The notes under the pieces: generated by a model
Seen by the model: the letters and a program-made list of their open reading frames with translations, nothing else
The model's database searches: none
Told to the model about the DNA's origin: nothing
DNA from: UBA6544 sp038131165
GTDB lineage: Bacteria > Pseudomonadota > Alphaproteobacteria > UBA8366
DNA length: 64,000 nucleotides
NCBI GenBank assembly: GCA_038131165.1
Contig: JAYPOZ010000001.1
Coordinates: forward strand, 1 to 64,000
Reading direction: 5' to 3'
Shown here: positions 1 to 9,626 of the stretch, in pieces
Layout of the letters: the number at the start of each line of letters is the position of its first letter
Position numbering within the stretch: the first letter of the stretch is position 1
Position numbers and translations under genes: made by a program

Positions 1-1
1 T

Positions 2-280
2 GTCGGCATGGGCGCCTATGTGCTCACCGACCGGGCCACCTGGATCAGCTTCAAGAACAAGCGCGATTTCGCGATTCACGTCGAAGGCGGCAAGGAGCTC
101 TTCAATCAATACGGCGTCATTCTGGTCAATCCGGCAAAGCATCCCCGTGTTAAGGCAAAAGCGGGTCAGGCCTTTATCGACTGGATCACCGGGTCGGCCG
201 GGCAGGAAGCCATCGCCCGATACAGATTGGCCGGCCAGCAGCTCTTTTTTCCGAACGCGAAAGAGACCGGCGGCAGCTGA
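2..280 (+). CDS. tupA: Tungstate/molybdate ABC transporter substrate-binding protein, C-terminal end (partial)
   Basis: Only the last ~92 residues are present; the gene starts upstream of the window. The visible part (GAYVLTDRATW, NQYGVILVNPAKHP, then a helix ending AFIDWITGSAGQEAIARY) matches the C-terminal lobe of TupA/WtpA-type periplasmic oxyanion-binding proteins, which deliver tungstate or molybdate to an ABC permease. The convergent neighbour is a HTH regulator with a PBP-like ligand domain, a pairing common next to tungstate/molybdate transporters. The assignment is from family pattern only; substrate choice between W and Mo cannot be seen here. Confidence 0.72.
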   Translation, partial: VGMGAYVLTDRATWISFKNKRDFAIHVEGGKELFNQYGVILVNPAKHPRVKAKAGQAFIDWITGSAGQEAIARYRLAGQQLFFPNAKETGGS

Positions 281-308
281 AAAATAGGATAGGGTTGATT
301 GACGTCCA

Positions 309-1190
309 TCAGGCACCGTTCAAACGGACCGTACCCAGTGAGGCGATATCGTAGCCGGAAAATTCGGCCGCCCGCCGCCGGAACGCCGCGCCGCGCGCGA
401 ACGCAAACAGCGCCTGCAGCGGCGGCTCGAAGAAATCCCGGCGCCAAACCGCGATGTCGTAGCGCTCCCGGAACAGCGGGATGAAATCCAAACGATACTG
501 CCTGGCGACCGCTTCAATCCCCAATCCCACGTCCGCCTTGGCCTCTGCCACGGCGAGGGCCACATCGGCTTCGCTCCGCGCCGGCGGGTCGAGCATGTCG
601 AGGCCGGCCGGATCGAAACCCTGGCGCTTCATCAGATGGTCCAGGAGAATATACGAGCCCGCTTGTTTTTGACGCGGGATGAACTTTCCGCGTCCCAGAT
701 CCGCTATTCCTCCGATATTCTTCGGATTGCCGGGGGCGACGATCAGACCCTGCTGGCGGACCGCCCATTCGATCAGGACGACCGGCATCCCCTGCAAGGC
801 TTGCGAGACGTGCCCCAGATTCCAGTCGTCGCGGTCCGGCTCGAAGACATGCATGCCGCAGGCGATGGCGTGACCGCTGCCGAGCCGGGTCAAGCCGTCG
901 AGACTGCCGTCAAAGAAGGTCGCGATACCGCTTCCCGATTCCCGGATCGCCCAATCGAGCAGCGGGTCGTGGCTGCCCGCCAAGACCTGTGGCCGCTGCA
1001 GGATACTGTCGACGCCGCCCTTGGTCTCCGCGTGGCGGCGGACCCATGCCTCCACCAGTTCGCGCGGGAACAGAAGCTTGCCGGTCACCCTGCTGACCGG
1101 AATCGAACCTTCCTTGACGAGATCGTAGACCGTGCGTTCCTTGATCCGGAGCAAGGCCGCGACCTCCTTCGTCGTTAGGAAATCCGCCAT
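309..1190 (-). CDS. HTH (excisionase-type) regulator with PBP-like ligand domain
   Basis: 293 residues. Residues ~1-55 form a MerR/excisionase-type winged helix (MADFLTTKEVAALLRIKERT, then VYDLVKEGSIPVSRVTGKL), typical of HTH_17. Residues ~75-290 resemble the periplasmic-binding-protein-like domain found in molybdate/tungstate-responsive regulators. The ATG at 1190 is chosen because it begins the HTH and lies 4 nt after the rimO stop, so the two are probably co-transcribed; a longer frame upstream would overlap rimO. Convergent with the tupA-like gene. Likely role: intracellular sensing of tungstate or molybdate to control the transporter. DNA target and ligand are inferred. Confidence 0.78.
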   Translation of the reverse strand: MADFLTTKEVAALLRIKERTVYDLVKEGSIPVSRVTGKLLFPRELVEAWVRRHAETKGGVDSILQRPQVLAGSHDPLLDWAIRESGSGIATFFDGSLDGLTRLGSGHAIACGMHVFEPDRDDWNLGHVSQALQGMPVVLIEWAVRQQGLIVAPGNPKNIGGIADLGRGKFIPRQKQAGSYILLDHLMKRQGFDPAGLDMLDPPARSEADVALAVAEAKADVGLGIEAVARQYRLDFIPLFRERYDIAVWRRDFFEPPLQALFAFARGAAFRRRAAEFSGYDIASLGTVRLNGA

Positions 1191-1194
1191 GCCG

Positions 1195-2520
1195 TCAGGC
1201 TCCCGGGACGCGTACCGCCCAAAGGTCGTAGTCGTCGGCGTGTTCCACTTTCGCCTCGACGATGTCGCCCGGCGCAAGATCGCTGTCTCCGTTGAGGAAC
1301 ACCGAGCCGTCGATTTCCGGCGCATCCCAATGGGACCGGCCGATGGCACCTTCCGCGTCGACCTCATCGACGATGACCTGAATGGTCCGGCCGACCTTTG
1401 CCGCCATGCGGCTCTCGCTGATCCGGCGCTGCCATTCCATGAAACGGTGCCACCGCTCTTCTTTCACCTCTTCGGGCACATGCTCCGCGATGTCGTTCGC
1501 GGGCGCGCCTTCGACCGGCTCATATTTGAAGCATCCGACACGGTCGAGCTGGGCTTCCTCGAGCCAACCCAGCAATTCCTCGAAGTCTTCCTCGGTCTCT
1601 CCCGGAAATCCGACGATGAAGGTGGAGCGCAATGCCAGATCCGGGACTTGGGATCGCCAGAGAGCGATCCGCTCCAGGACTTTTTCCTGGTTCGCCGGCC
1701 GCCGCATGGCCTTCAGAACCCGGGGGCTCGCATGCTGGAACGGAATATCGAGATACGGCAGCACCTTGCCGGCGGCCATCAAGGGCAGAATGCCGTCGAC
1801 GCTCGGATAGGGATAGACGTAATGAAGGCGCACCCAGACACCGAGGTCGCCGAGTGCGGCCGCGAGATCGGTCATCCGCGCCGCCACCTTGCGTCCGCGC
1901 CAATCGCTCTCGGCATATTTGAGGTCGACACCGTAGGCGCTGGTGTCCTGCGAGATCACCAGCAGTTCCCGCACCCCGGCATTGGCGAGGCGCTCGGCCT
2001 CGTACATCACGTCGTTGGCCGCCCGGCTGCGCAGATCCCCCCGGATATGCGGGATGATGCAGAAGCTGCAACGGTTATTGCACCCTTCCGAGATCTTGAG
2101 ATAGGCGTAGTGTCGGGGAGTCAGCTTGATTCCTTCGGGCGGCACCAGATCCAGAAACGGATTTTGCGGCGGCGGCAAGGCTTCGTGCACGGCGCCCACC
2201 ACCTCTTCGTATTGATGCGGACCGGTGACCGCGAGCACGCCCGGATGGGTCTCTCGGATGCGGCCTTCCTCCACCCCGAGGCATCCGGTCACGATGACGC
2301 GCCCGTTCTCCTTCATCGCCTCGCCGATGGCGTCGAGCGATTCGGTCTTTGCCGTGTCGAGGAACCCGCAGGTATTGACCACGACCAGGTCGGCATCGTG
2401 ATACGCGCCGGACAGCTCGTATCCCTCGGCGCGAAGCTTCGAAAGAATGCGTTCGGAATCCACCAGCGCTTTTGGACATCCGAGACTGACGATACCTATT
2501 TTGGGAGCGGTTTGAGTCAT
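1195..2520 (-). CDS. rimO: Ribosomal protein S12 methylthiotransferase RimO
   Basis: 441 residues from the start MTQTAPKIGIVSLGCPKALV, which matches the family N-terminus; a 13-codon longer frame is less likely. It has the N-terminal UPF0004 domain (cluster cysteines in SLGCPK, VNTCGF and VTGCLG), a radical-SAM domain with the CxxxCxxC motif (CNNRCSFC, ~residue 150) and a C-terminal TRAM domain. RimO adds a methylthio group to the conserved aspartate of ribosomal protein S12 (D88/D89 in E. coli numbering). All cluster cysteines are visible. It heads a two-gene unit with the downstream HTH-PBP regulator, a functional mix that looks incidental. Confidence 0.95.
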   Translation of the reverse strand: MTQTAPKIGIVSLGCPKALVDSERILSKLRAEGYELSGAYHDADLVVVNTCGFLDTAKTESLDAIGEAMKENGRVIVTGCLGVEEGRIRETHPGVLAVTGPHQYEEVVGAVHEALPPPQNPFLDLVPPEGIKLTPRHYAYLKISEGCNNRCSFCIIPHIRGDLRSRAANDVMYEAERLANAGVRELLVISQDTSAYGVDLKYAESDWRGRKVAARMTDLAAALGDLGVWVRLHYVYPYPSVDGILPLMAAGKVLPYLDIPFQHASPRVLKAMRRPANQEKVLERIALWRSQVPDLALRSTFIVGFPGETEEDFEELLGWLEEAQLDRVGCFKYEPVEGAPANDIAEHVPEEVKEERWHRFMEWQRRISESRMAAKVGRTIQVIVDEVDAEGAIGRSHWDAPEIDGSVFLNGDSDLAPGDIVEAKVEHADDYDLWAVRVPGA

Positions 2521-2659
2521 ACCGGGGTTATAGCGCCGCGGGGCCCGCTCCGCCACCATCCCGATGCGGTGCGGGCACTTTGAGGATCCGGCCGTATCGC
2601 CCTGTCCGCCGAATAGCCTAGATCAACCGAGGACGCCCACCGAGATGCAAGGCAAGCCG

Positions 2660-5600
2660 ATGACCATGCAGAAACCGCTTTCGCATATCCTGATCGCCAA
2701 TCGCGGTGAAATTGCGATCCGCATTGCCCGAGCGGCCGCCGAGGCCGGTCTGAAGACAACCGCCGTCTATGCCGAAGACGATGCGGAATCGCTTCATATC
2801 CGGCGCACGGACGATGCGGCCGCCCTTCCGGGCACCGGGCCCGCCGCCTATCTGGATATCGCTGCCGTCATAGCCGCGGCAAAGGAGGCTGGCGCCGACG
2901 CCATCCATCCCGGCTACGGATTTCTCAGCGAAAACGCCGGTTTGGCAGCGGCGGCTGCCGAGGCCGGGCTTACCTTCGTCGGCCCGTCTCCCGAAGCCCT
3001 CGCCACATTCGGCGATAAAGCGCGCGCCCGACGGCTGGCTGTGGAATCGGGAGTACCCGTCATAGATGGCACGGACGGGCCCACCGATCTCGACGGCGCG
3101 ACGGCGTTCTTTCGATCGCTTGGGAGCGGTAGCGCCGTCATGGTGAAAGCCGTCTCCGGCGGCGGCGGGCGCGGCATGCGTCCTGTCACCGCCATCGAGA
3201 ATCTGGAGGAAGCCTTTACCCGCTGCCAATCCGAGGCCAAGGCCGCCTTCGGAGACGGCGATGTCTATGTCGAACGGCTGATCCCGAAGGCACGCCATAT
3301 CGAAGTGCAGGTGGCGGCGGACCGAGAGGGCCACGTCGTCGTCCTCGGCGATCGCGACTGCAGCCTGCAACGCCGTCGGCAGAAAATCGTCGAAGTAGCG
3401 CCCGCACCCGGCCTGTCGGATGAACAGCGCGCGGCGCTGTCCGGCTACGCCGCGACGCTGACGCATGCCGCGAAGTATGAAGGACTGGGCACGGTGGAGT
3501 TTCTGTTGGGTGCGGACGGCTCCATTGCCTTCATCGAATTCAATGCCCGCCTTCAGGTCGAACACACGGTGACCGAAGCGGTAACCGGGCTCGACCTCGT
3601 GCGCCTGCAGTTCGCTATCGCCGACGGGAAATGCCTTGAGGCTGTCGGCACTCCCCACCCGCAAGGCACCGCGATCCAGGCTCGCGTTAATTTGGAGACG
3701 ATGGAAGCGGACGGTGGCGCCCGCCCCGGCGGCGGACGGCTGAGCGCGTTCGAACCCCCGGCGGGCCCCGGCATCCGGGTCGATCATTTCGGCTATGCGG
3801 GATATCAGACAAGTCCGCGCTACGATTCGATGCTGGCCAAGGTAATTGCGCATGCGCCGAATGGGCATGCCGGCGACGCAGCCGCAAAAACAGCGCGCGC
3901 GCTGGCGGAGTTCCGGCTCGAAGGCGCGCCGTCGAACATCGCCTTCCTGCAAGCCCTGCTCGACCGGCCGGAATGGAGCGATTACGCCTTCGATGTCGAT
4001 TTCGTGGAACGCGAGGCGTCGGCCTTGGTCGCCTCCGCAGCCAACGCGCCGAAGCGCTATTTCGCCAAAAAAGCGGCGGAACAGGACGGGAGCAGCGCCG
4101 CTCGGCTCGCCGGCGCGCGGATCGACAGCTCCGATCCCCTGGCGGTGCTCGACCACGGCCGGCAAGAAATCGCTTCGGCACCAGGCAATAACAGAGATTC
4201 GGACACCGAGAGCGGGTACGTGCTGCGCGCGCCCATGCAAGGCGCCATTGTCAGCGTCGGCGTGACAGTCGGCGACTCGGTCTGGGAGAACCGCGTCGTT
4301 CTGATCATGGAATCCATGAAAATGGAGCATGAGGTCGCCGTTGAACTCAGCGGCATCGTGCGGCGTATCGACATCTCCCCCGGCGACACGGTTTTCGAGG
4401 GCAGCCCTCTGTTGTTGGTCGAGGAGGTGGAGATCGAAGCGACCGACGGGGTCGACGCGGAGGAGGTCGATCTCGACCATATCCGCGCGGACCTTGCGGA
4501 AGTATACGAGCGTCATGCCTTTGGACACGACGAGAACCGGCCCGATGCTGTCGCGCGCCGTCGTAAGACCAACCAGCGAACCGCCCGCGAGAACGTCGAG
4601 GATTTGGTCGATCCCGGCACCTTCATCGAATACGGCCCCATGGTGCTGGCGGCGCGCCGCCTGCGCATGGAGATGGACGAACTGATTCGCCACACCCCCG
4701 CCGACGGCCTGATCGGCGGCATCGGCGAGGTCAACGGCGCCCTGTTTCCCGAACAAGACGCACGCTGCATGGTCATGTCCTACGACTATACGGTGCTGGC
4801 GGGAACGCAGGGCAAGAAGAACCATCAGAAAAAGGACCGGCTGTTCCGAATCGCCGAGACCTGGCGCCTGCCGGTCGTCTTCTTCGCCGAGGGCGGCGGC
4901 GGGCGGCCCGGCGACAGCGACGTCATCTTCGCCGCCAACCTCCATACTCCGGCCTTCAACCTCTGGGGCAAGCTCAGCGGCAATGCGCCGATGGTCGGCA
5001 TCGTGTCGGGACGTTGCTTCGCCGGCAACGCGGTCATCCTGGGGTGTTGCGACACCGTGATCGCCACGGCCAACTCGACCATCGGCATGGGCGGCCCCGC
5101 GATGATCGAGGGCGGCGGCCTCGGCGTCTATCGCCCGGAAGAAGTCGGCCCGATGAGCGTCATGCGGCCCAACGGCGTCGTCGATATCGCGGTCGAGGAC
5201 GAAGCGGACGCGGTCGCCGCCGCGAAAAAGTACATCTCCTATTTCCAGGGATCGGTGAAGGAGTGGAACTGCGCCGATCAGCGCCGGCTGCGCCATGTCG
5301 TGCCGGAGAACCGGCTGCGCGTCTACGAGGTCCGCGAAGCCATCGACCTGATGGCGGATACGGATTCGGTGCTGGAGCTGCGCCGCGATTTCGGTGTCGG
5401 CATCATCACCGCCCTGGCGCGCTTCGAGGGGCGCCCGGTCGGCATCATCGCCAACAACCCGAAGCATCTCGGCGGCGCCATCGATTCGGATGCCGCGGAC
5501 AAGGCCGCGCGTTTCATGCAACTGTGCGACGCCTACGATCTTCCGATCGTGTCGCTTTGCGATACGCCCGGCAACATGGTGGGCCCGGAATACGAGAAGG

Positions 5601-6037
5601 AGGCGCTGGTCCGGCACTGTTGCCGCCTGTACGTCATCGCCGCCAACGTCACCGTGCCGATCTTCACCATCGTACTGCGCAAGGCCTACGGGCTCGGCGC
5701 GCAAGCGATGGCGGGCGGCGGCTTCCACGCGCCTTTCTTCACGATCTCCTGGCCGACGGGCGAGTTCGGCCCGATGGGACTCGAAGGCGCGGTCAAGCTT
5801 GGATACCGGGACGTCTTGGCGGCCATCGAGGATGTCGACGAAAGACGCGAGAAATACGAGGAGATGGTGGCGGCAGCCTATGCTCAGGGCAAGGCGACCA
5901 ACACGGCGTCGATGTTCGAGATCGACGACGTGATCGACCCTGCCGACACCCGGCGCTGGATCGTGGGCGGCCTGAAGGCGCAGCCGCCGATTCCGGTGCG
6001 ATCAGAGAAGAAACGCCCCTGGATCGATACCTGGTAG
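2660..6037 (+). CDS. Single-chain acyl-CoA carboxylase (biotin carboxylase-BCCP-carboxyltransferase)
   Basis: About 1125 residues. Biotin carboxylase domain at ~1-450 (ILIANRGEIAIRIAR; VSGGGGRGMR ATP-grasp loop; EFNARLQVEHTVTEA). Biotinyl domain at ~525-595 with the ESMKM motif; the biotinylated lysine is ~554. Carboxyltransferase domain at ~620-1120 (FAEGGGGRPGD; GMGGPAMIEGGGLG; CDTPGNMVGPEYE). This domain order and size match the single-polypeptide long-chain acyl-CoA carboxylases rather than split AccA-D/PccAB. It makes malonyl-type CoA thioesters from acyl-CoA, bicarbonate and ATP; the preferred acyl chain is unknown. Starts at 2645 or 2666 are possible. Convergent with a TauE-like gene, 4 nt between stops. 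Confidence 0.9.
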   Translation: MTMQKPLSHILIANRGEIAIRIARAAAEAGLKTTAVYAEDDAESLHIRRTDDAAALPGTGPAAYLDIAAVIAAAKEAGADAIHPGYGFLSENAGLAAAAAEAGLTFVGPSPEALATFGDKARARRLAVESGVPVIDGTDGPTDLDGATAFFRSLGSGSAVMVKAVSGGGGRGMRPVTAIENLEEAFTRCQSEAKAAFGDGDVYVERLIPKARHIEVQVAADREGHVVVLGDRDCSLQRRRQKIVEVAPAPGLSDEQRAALSGYAATLTHAAKYEGLGTVEFLLGADGSIAFIEFNARLQVEHTVTEAVTGLDLVRLQFAIADGKCLEAVGTPHPQGTAIQARVNLETMEADGGARPGGGRLSAFEPPAGPGIRVDHFGYAGYQTSPRYDSMLAKVIAHAPNGHAGDAAAKTARALAEFRLEGAPSNIAFLQALLDRPEWSDYAFDVDFVEREASALVASAANAPKRYFAKKAAEQDGSSAARLAGARIDSSDPLAVLDHGRQEIASAPGNNRDSDTESGYVLRAPMQGAIVSVGVTVGDSVWENRVVLIMESMKMEHEVAVELSGIVRRIDISPGDTVFEGSPLLLVEEVEIEATDGVDAEEVDLDHIRADLAEVYERHAFGHDENRPDAVARRRKTNQRTARENVEDLVDPGTFIEYGPMVLAARRLRMEMDELIRHTPADGLIGGIGEVNGALFPEQDARCMVMSYDYTVLAGTQGKKNHQKKDRLFRIAETWRLPVVFFAEGGGGRPGDSDVIFAANLHTPAFNLWGKLSGNAPMVGIVSGRCFAGNAVILGCCDTVIATANSTIGMGGPAMIEGGGLGVYRPEEVGPMSVMRPNGVVDIAVEDEADAVAAAKKYISYFQGSVKEWNCADQRRLRHVVPENRLRVYEVREAIDLMADTDSVLELRRDFGVGIITALARFEGRPVGIIANNPKHLGGAIDSDAADKAARFMQLCDAYDLPIVSLCDTPGNMVGPEYEKEALVRHCCRLYVIAANVTVPIFTIVLRKAYGLGAQAMAGGGFHAPFFTISWPTGEFGPMGLEGAVKLGYRDVLAAIEDVDERREKYEEMVAAAYAQGKATNTASMFEIDDVIDPADTRRWIVGGLKAQPPIPVRSEKKRPWIDTW

Positions 6038-6041
6038 CGCC

Positions 6042-6818
6042 TCAGCCCGCCATATAGTCCCGCACCGCCAGACCGAGAGTCGCGGCACCCATGATGGCGA
6101 GCACCCAAAGAGCCGCCGCGCGGAAAATGTGCTGTCCTTGATTCGAGAAGAATCGCTGTCCCAGCCAAGTGGAAAACACATAGGGCGGCATGATGAGGCA
6201 GCCGACGACGATGACGTCGCGGGTAAAAAACCCGTGATACCACATCGGAATCATCGCACAGAAGGTCAACGCGGTAACGGCCCCGATCACGTTCGCACGC
6301 TGCAATTGCGCCGAACCGGGCCGGGAGAGCGCCACCGAGACTGCCAAGGGACCACCGATCCCCGCCGAACCCTGAACCAGCCCGGACGCTAGCCCGGTGC
6401 CGATGATCGTCGCCGGGTGATTTCCGCGGCCGAACTGCCAGCCGCGATACATCATCACGACCATGATCAGGACGAAAACGGAGATTGCCATCTTCATGAT
6501 ATCCGGATCCACGGTCACCAAGACCAGGGTACCGAAGGGCGCCGCCACGAAACTGGCCAGCCCGAAGGGTATGGCGAACGACCGATCGGACAGGCGCACC
6601 GCATCCGGCAAGAGCTGCATCGTCGTGACAATCCCCGCGATACTCGCAATCGCGACCGCGGCGCGGGGCCCGAGGAAAACGCTCAATGCCATAATGAGGA
6701 TCATCGCCGCGCCGAAACCGACAAAACCGCGCACGAATCCCGCAACGAACACCGCCGCCAGCGACATTGCCAATGTCGGGCCAGAGATCGGCCCGAAAAT
6801 TGCCGCTAAAATTTCCAT
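6042..6818 (-). CDS. TauE/SafE family membrane transporter
   Basis: 258 residues, hydrophobic throughout, with the repeated-half architecture of TauE/SafE (Pfam PF01925). The first half has VAGFVRGFVGFGAAMILIMA and the second half GLASGLVQGSAGIGGPLAVS, the two family signature loops. Members export sulfite, sulfoacetate or other small organic anions. An AAGGGG ribosome-binding site lies 8 nt before the ATG. The upstream same-strand gene (BacA-like) is 42 nt away, so they may form an operon, which would suggest export of a carboxylated metabolite, but this is inference. Confidence 0.88.
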   Translation of the reverse strand: MEILAAIFGPISGPTLAMSLAAVFVAGFVRGFVGFGAAMILIMALSVFLGPRAAVAIASIAGIVTTMQLLPDAVRLSDRSFAIPFGLASFVAAPFGTLVLVTVDPDIMKMAISVFVLIMVVMMYRGWQFGRGNHPATIIGTGLASGLVQGSAGIGGPLAVSVALSRPGSAQLQRANVIGAVTALTFCAMIPMWYHGFFTRDVIVVGCLIMPPYVFSTWLGQRFFSNQGQHIFRAAALWVLAIMGAATLGLAVRDYMAG

Positions 6819-6860
6819 CCTGCGCCCCTTTAGACCGCCAAGGATGATGTATCGAAACCA

Positions 6861-7478
6861 CTATCGGGACAGGGCATGACAGTACATTCGAGACGCGGGA
6901 CCATCCAGCCACGCCACAACGCCGCCGTCGGAGGCGCGCTCACGGCCATAGACGATCCAGGGATCGTCTACGCTGCCCAATTCCAGCTCCACCCGAAACA
7001 AACCCGGATGCGCCGCCGCAAAATCCAGTGCCGCGATTCCGCTGTCGAAACGCCCCGCCACGAGCCCCTCGGCAACCGTCGCAATCGAAATTTCAGGAAT
7101 CAAAGTCTCCCAGCGGCTGGTATCGACATACGCTTCGGTCGCGGGCTGCAGCCCGAGCGTTTTCGGCAGCTCGACCTCCATCCGCGTCAGAACCGCGAGG
7201 GGGCGGCTTGGCGAGATGAAAGTGTCGATCACGCGGATATCATGCTCGAAGTGCGCCTTAGCAACGATTTTCGCCGCCGCCGGATGGACGGCGACCTGGA
7301 CGATATGATCCACTTCTCCCGAGGCCATGCGCCGTAATGCATCCTCGAAATCGTCTACCAACAGAACCCGGGCATCGCTCAGGCCGTGCCGCTTGAGGTA
7401 TTGGCCCGTCACCAACTCATGGTTGCTGCCGGCGGGGCCGAGGGTTGCAAAGACAAGCATGTGAACATCCGATGCCAT
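6861..7478 (-). CDS. BacA-like protein (prephenate decarboxylase / prephenate dehydratase fold)
   Basis: 205 residues from MASDVHMLVFATLGPAGSNH. Both length and the opening strand (TLGPAGSNHELVTGQYLKRH) match Bacillus BacA, a prephenate decarboxylase of ~204 residues with a prephenate-dehydratase-like PBP fold. No ACT regulatory domain follows, unlike PheA. The start at 7478 gives the family length; a longer frame to 7631 adds low-complexity sequence without homologous look. In-frame alternative: 7460. No other bacilysin genes are nearby. The neighbouring TauE exporter may handle a related anion. Function could be a dehydratase-like enzyme on another substrate. Confidence 0.62.
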   Translation of the reverse strand: MASDVHMLVFATLGPAGSNHELVTGQYLKRHGLSDARVLLVDDFEDALRRMASGEVDHIVQVAVHPAAAKIVAKAHFEHDIRVIDTFISPSRPLAVLTRMEVELPKTLGLQPATEAYVDTSRWETLIPEISIATVAEGLVAGRFDSGIAALDFAAAHPGLFRVELELGSVDDPWIVYGRERASDGGVVAWLDGPASRMYCHALSR

Positions 7479-7669
7479 ATCTGAAACGTGCTGGGTGCAG
7501 CGGTATTCATCACTAGAAGCTCGACAGAGCCTTTGCAACCGCACCGCTACGCAGTACAACTCCCCGCTAGAGGAATTGTCCGCATCCGATGAGATTGCGG
7601 AGATCTGCGCCCGAAGCCCCCTCGACCTCATGAACCCGGCGCAAATACCCGATTCCCGAAAGAGTAATC

Positions 7670-9619
7670 ATGATCGAATTCGACGGTATCCTTCCGCCGC
7701 TTGGCAAAGCGCTGGAGAAACGCGGCTACTCCACGCTCACCCCCGTCCAGGAAGCCGTGCTGGCACAGGAACTGCGGGACGCCGATACCTTGGTCTCGGC
7801 ACAGACCGGGTCGGGCAAGACGGTCGCCTTCGGCTTGTCGATTGCCCCCACCTTACTGGACGGCGCGGAACGGTTCCCTGTCGCGACAGCGCCGCTGGCA
7901 TTGGCCGTGACACCCACGCGAGAGTTGGCATTGCAGGTCAAACTGGAACTCGAATGGCTTTATGAGATGACGGATGCCAGCGTGGCCTCCTGCGTCGGCG
8001 GAATGGACATGCGGGCGGAGCGGCGAACCCTTGAGCGAGGCGCGCATATTGTCGTCGGAACTCCAGGGCGGCTTCGCGACCATATCGAACGGGGATCGCT
8101 CGACCTCTCCGGCATCAGGGCCGTCATCCTCGATGAAGCGGACGAGATGCTCGACATGGGATTTCGCGACGATTTGGAGTTCATCCTCGGCGCAGCACCC
8201 GACGAGCGCCGGACGCTCATGTTCTCGGCCACGGTCCCGCGGCCCATCGTCCGTCTTGCCAAGCGCTACCAGAAGAACGCGGTCCGCGTCACCACGACCT
8301 CCGAGCGAGAGCAGCATGGCGACATCGAGTACCGGGCGATCGCGGTCGCGCCCAACGACCGCGAGAACGCCATCATCAATCTGCTGCGTTATTTCGAGGC
8401 CAAGAACGCGCTCGTTTTCTGCGCCACGCGGGCCGGCGTCAATCGGATGACCAGCCGCTTCAATAACCGGGGATTCTCGGTCGTGGCGCTGTCGGGTGAA
8501 TTGAGCCAGACCGAACGCAGCCACGCCCTGCAATCGATGCGCGCCGGCCGCGCCCGGGTCTGTATCGCCACAGATGTCGCGGCGCGCGGCCTCGATCTTC
8601 CAAACCTGGAACTGGTGATCCATGCCGACCTGCCGACAAACGCCCAAACCCTGCTGCACCGCAGCGGGCGCACCGGGCGGGCCGGAAACAAGGGCGTCAG
8701 CGCGCTGATCGTACCCTACAACTGGCGCAAGCGAATGGAACGCATGTTCCGTGAGGTCAACATCACCGCCATCTGGGCCAAGCCGCCTTCGGCGGAAGAC
8801 GTCATGAGCCGCGACGACGAGCGTCTGCTCGCGGACTCCAACCTGAGCACGCCGCTTGCCGAAGAGGAAATGCCGGTCGTCGAAAAGCTGTTGGCGCAGT
8901 ACAGCCCGGAACAGGTTGCGGCCGCGTTCGTGCGACAATACCGCGCCGGACAATCGGCGCCCGAAGACCTGCTGGATTCCGGCCCGGCCGAAGAACAACC
9001 GAAGCGGCACGAAGCGTTCCGGAACAGTGTCTGGATTTCGCTCTCTGTCGGGCATGCCGACAAAGTGGAGACCCGCTGGCTGCTCCCGATGCTGTGCCGT
9101 GCCGGTGGAATCACAAAGCGGGAAATCGGCAAGATCAACATCCGCCAGAACGAAAGCCACGTGGAACTCGTCGCCGACTGTGTCGAACAATTTCTCAAGA
9201 CCATCGGCCCCGAACAGGTGGTCGAGGGGACGATCAAGATCGCCCGGCTCGAGAATGCGCCCCGGTCGGACGGCCCCGCGCGCGCCCACCGGTCGCCCGG
9301 CGCGCAACGCCCGAGAGAAGACCGCCCGGCGAGAACCGACCGGGCCGCAAAACCGGAAGGACCGGGCCGCAAGAAATCCTACAAGAAACGGACGGACAAT
9401 CCGCCGGCGGCAACCGAAGAGTCGTCCCCGTCGCCCAATTCCCATCGCCCGGCGCGACCGAAAGTGAAGGCCAAGACGAAGACTAAGCCCGAGAAGAAAC
9501 TCAAGGCGAAGAAACGCAAGAAATTGAAGCTCGCCAATGCGGGCGCGCGTTCCGGCCCGCGGGCACAGGACGCCCCGACCCCCGGATCCGAACCGATGAT
9601 GCGGCGCAGAAGCAGCTAG
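7670..9619 (+). CDS. DEAD-box ATP-dependent RNA helicase with DbpA-type RNA-binding domain and basic tail
   Basis: 649 residues. Helicase motifs appear in order: Q motif (TPVQEAVL), I (AQTGSGKT), Ia (PTRELALQ), Ib (GTPGR), II (DEAD), III (SAT), IV-VI (ATDVAARGLDLPNLELVIH; HRSGRTGRAG). After the RecA-like pair (~1-370) there is an acidic linker, then a DbpA/CsdA-type RNA-recognition domain (~455-530), then a ~110-residue Lys/Arg/Pro-rich disordered tail. This is the layout of DeaD/CsdA-type helicases in ribosome assembly and mRNA decay at low temperature. A weak purine-rich site (AAAGAG) precedes the ATG. Confidence 0.93.
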   Translation: MIEFDGILPPLGKALEKRGYSTLTPVQEAVLAQELRDADTLVSAQTGSGKTVAFGLSIAPTLLDGAERFPVATAPLALAVTPTRELALQVKLELEWLYEMTDASVASCVGGMDMRAERRTLERGAHIVVGTPGRLRDHIERGSLDLSGIRAVILDEADEMLDMGFRDDLEFILGAAPDERRTLMFSATVPRPIVRLAKRYQKNAVRVTTTSEREQHGDIEYRAIAVAPNDRENAIINLLRYFEAKNALVFCATRAGVNRMTSRFNNRGFSVVALSGELSQTERSHALQSMRAGRARVCIATDVAARGLDLPNLELVIHADLPTNAQTLLHRSGRTGRAGNKGVSALIVPYNWRKRMERMFREVNITAIWAKPPSAEDVMSRDDERLLADSNLSTPLAEEEMPVVEKLLAQYSPEQVAAAFVRQYRAGQSAPEDLLDSGPAEEQPKRHEAFRNSVWISLSVGHADKVETRWLLPMLCRAGGITKREIGKINIRQNESHVELVADCVEQFLKTIGPEQVVEGTIKIARLENAPRSDGPARAHRSPGAQRPREDRPARTDRAAKPEGPGRKKSYKKRTDNPPAATEESSPSPNSHRPARPKVKAKTKTKPEKKLKAKKRKKLKLANAGARSGPRAQDAPTPGSEPMMRRRSS

Positions 9620-9626
9620 CGGTCGC

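Noticed and set aside
2618..5728. Very long open frame antisense to the acyl-CoA carboxylase gene
   Set aside because: No family features; a shadow caused by GC-rich codon bias. The same holds for long frames opposite rimO and leuC.
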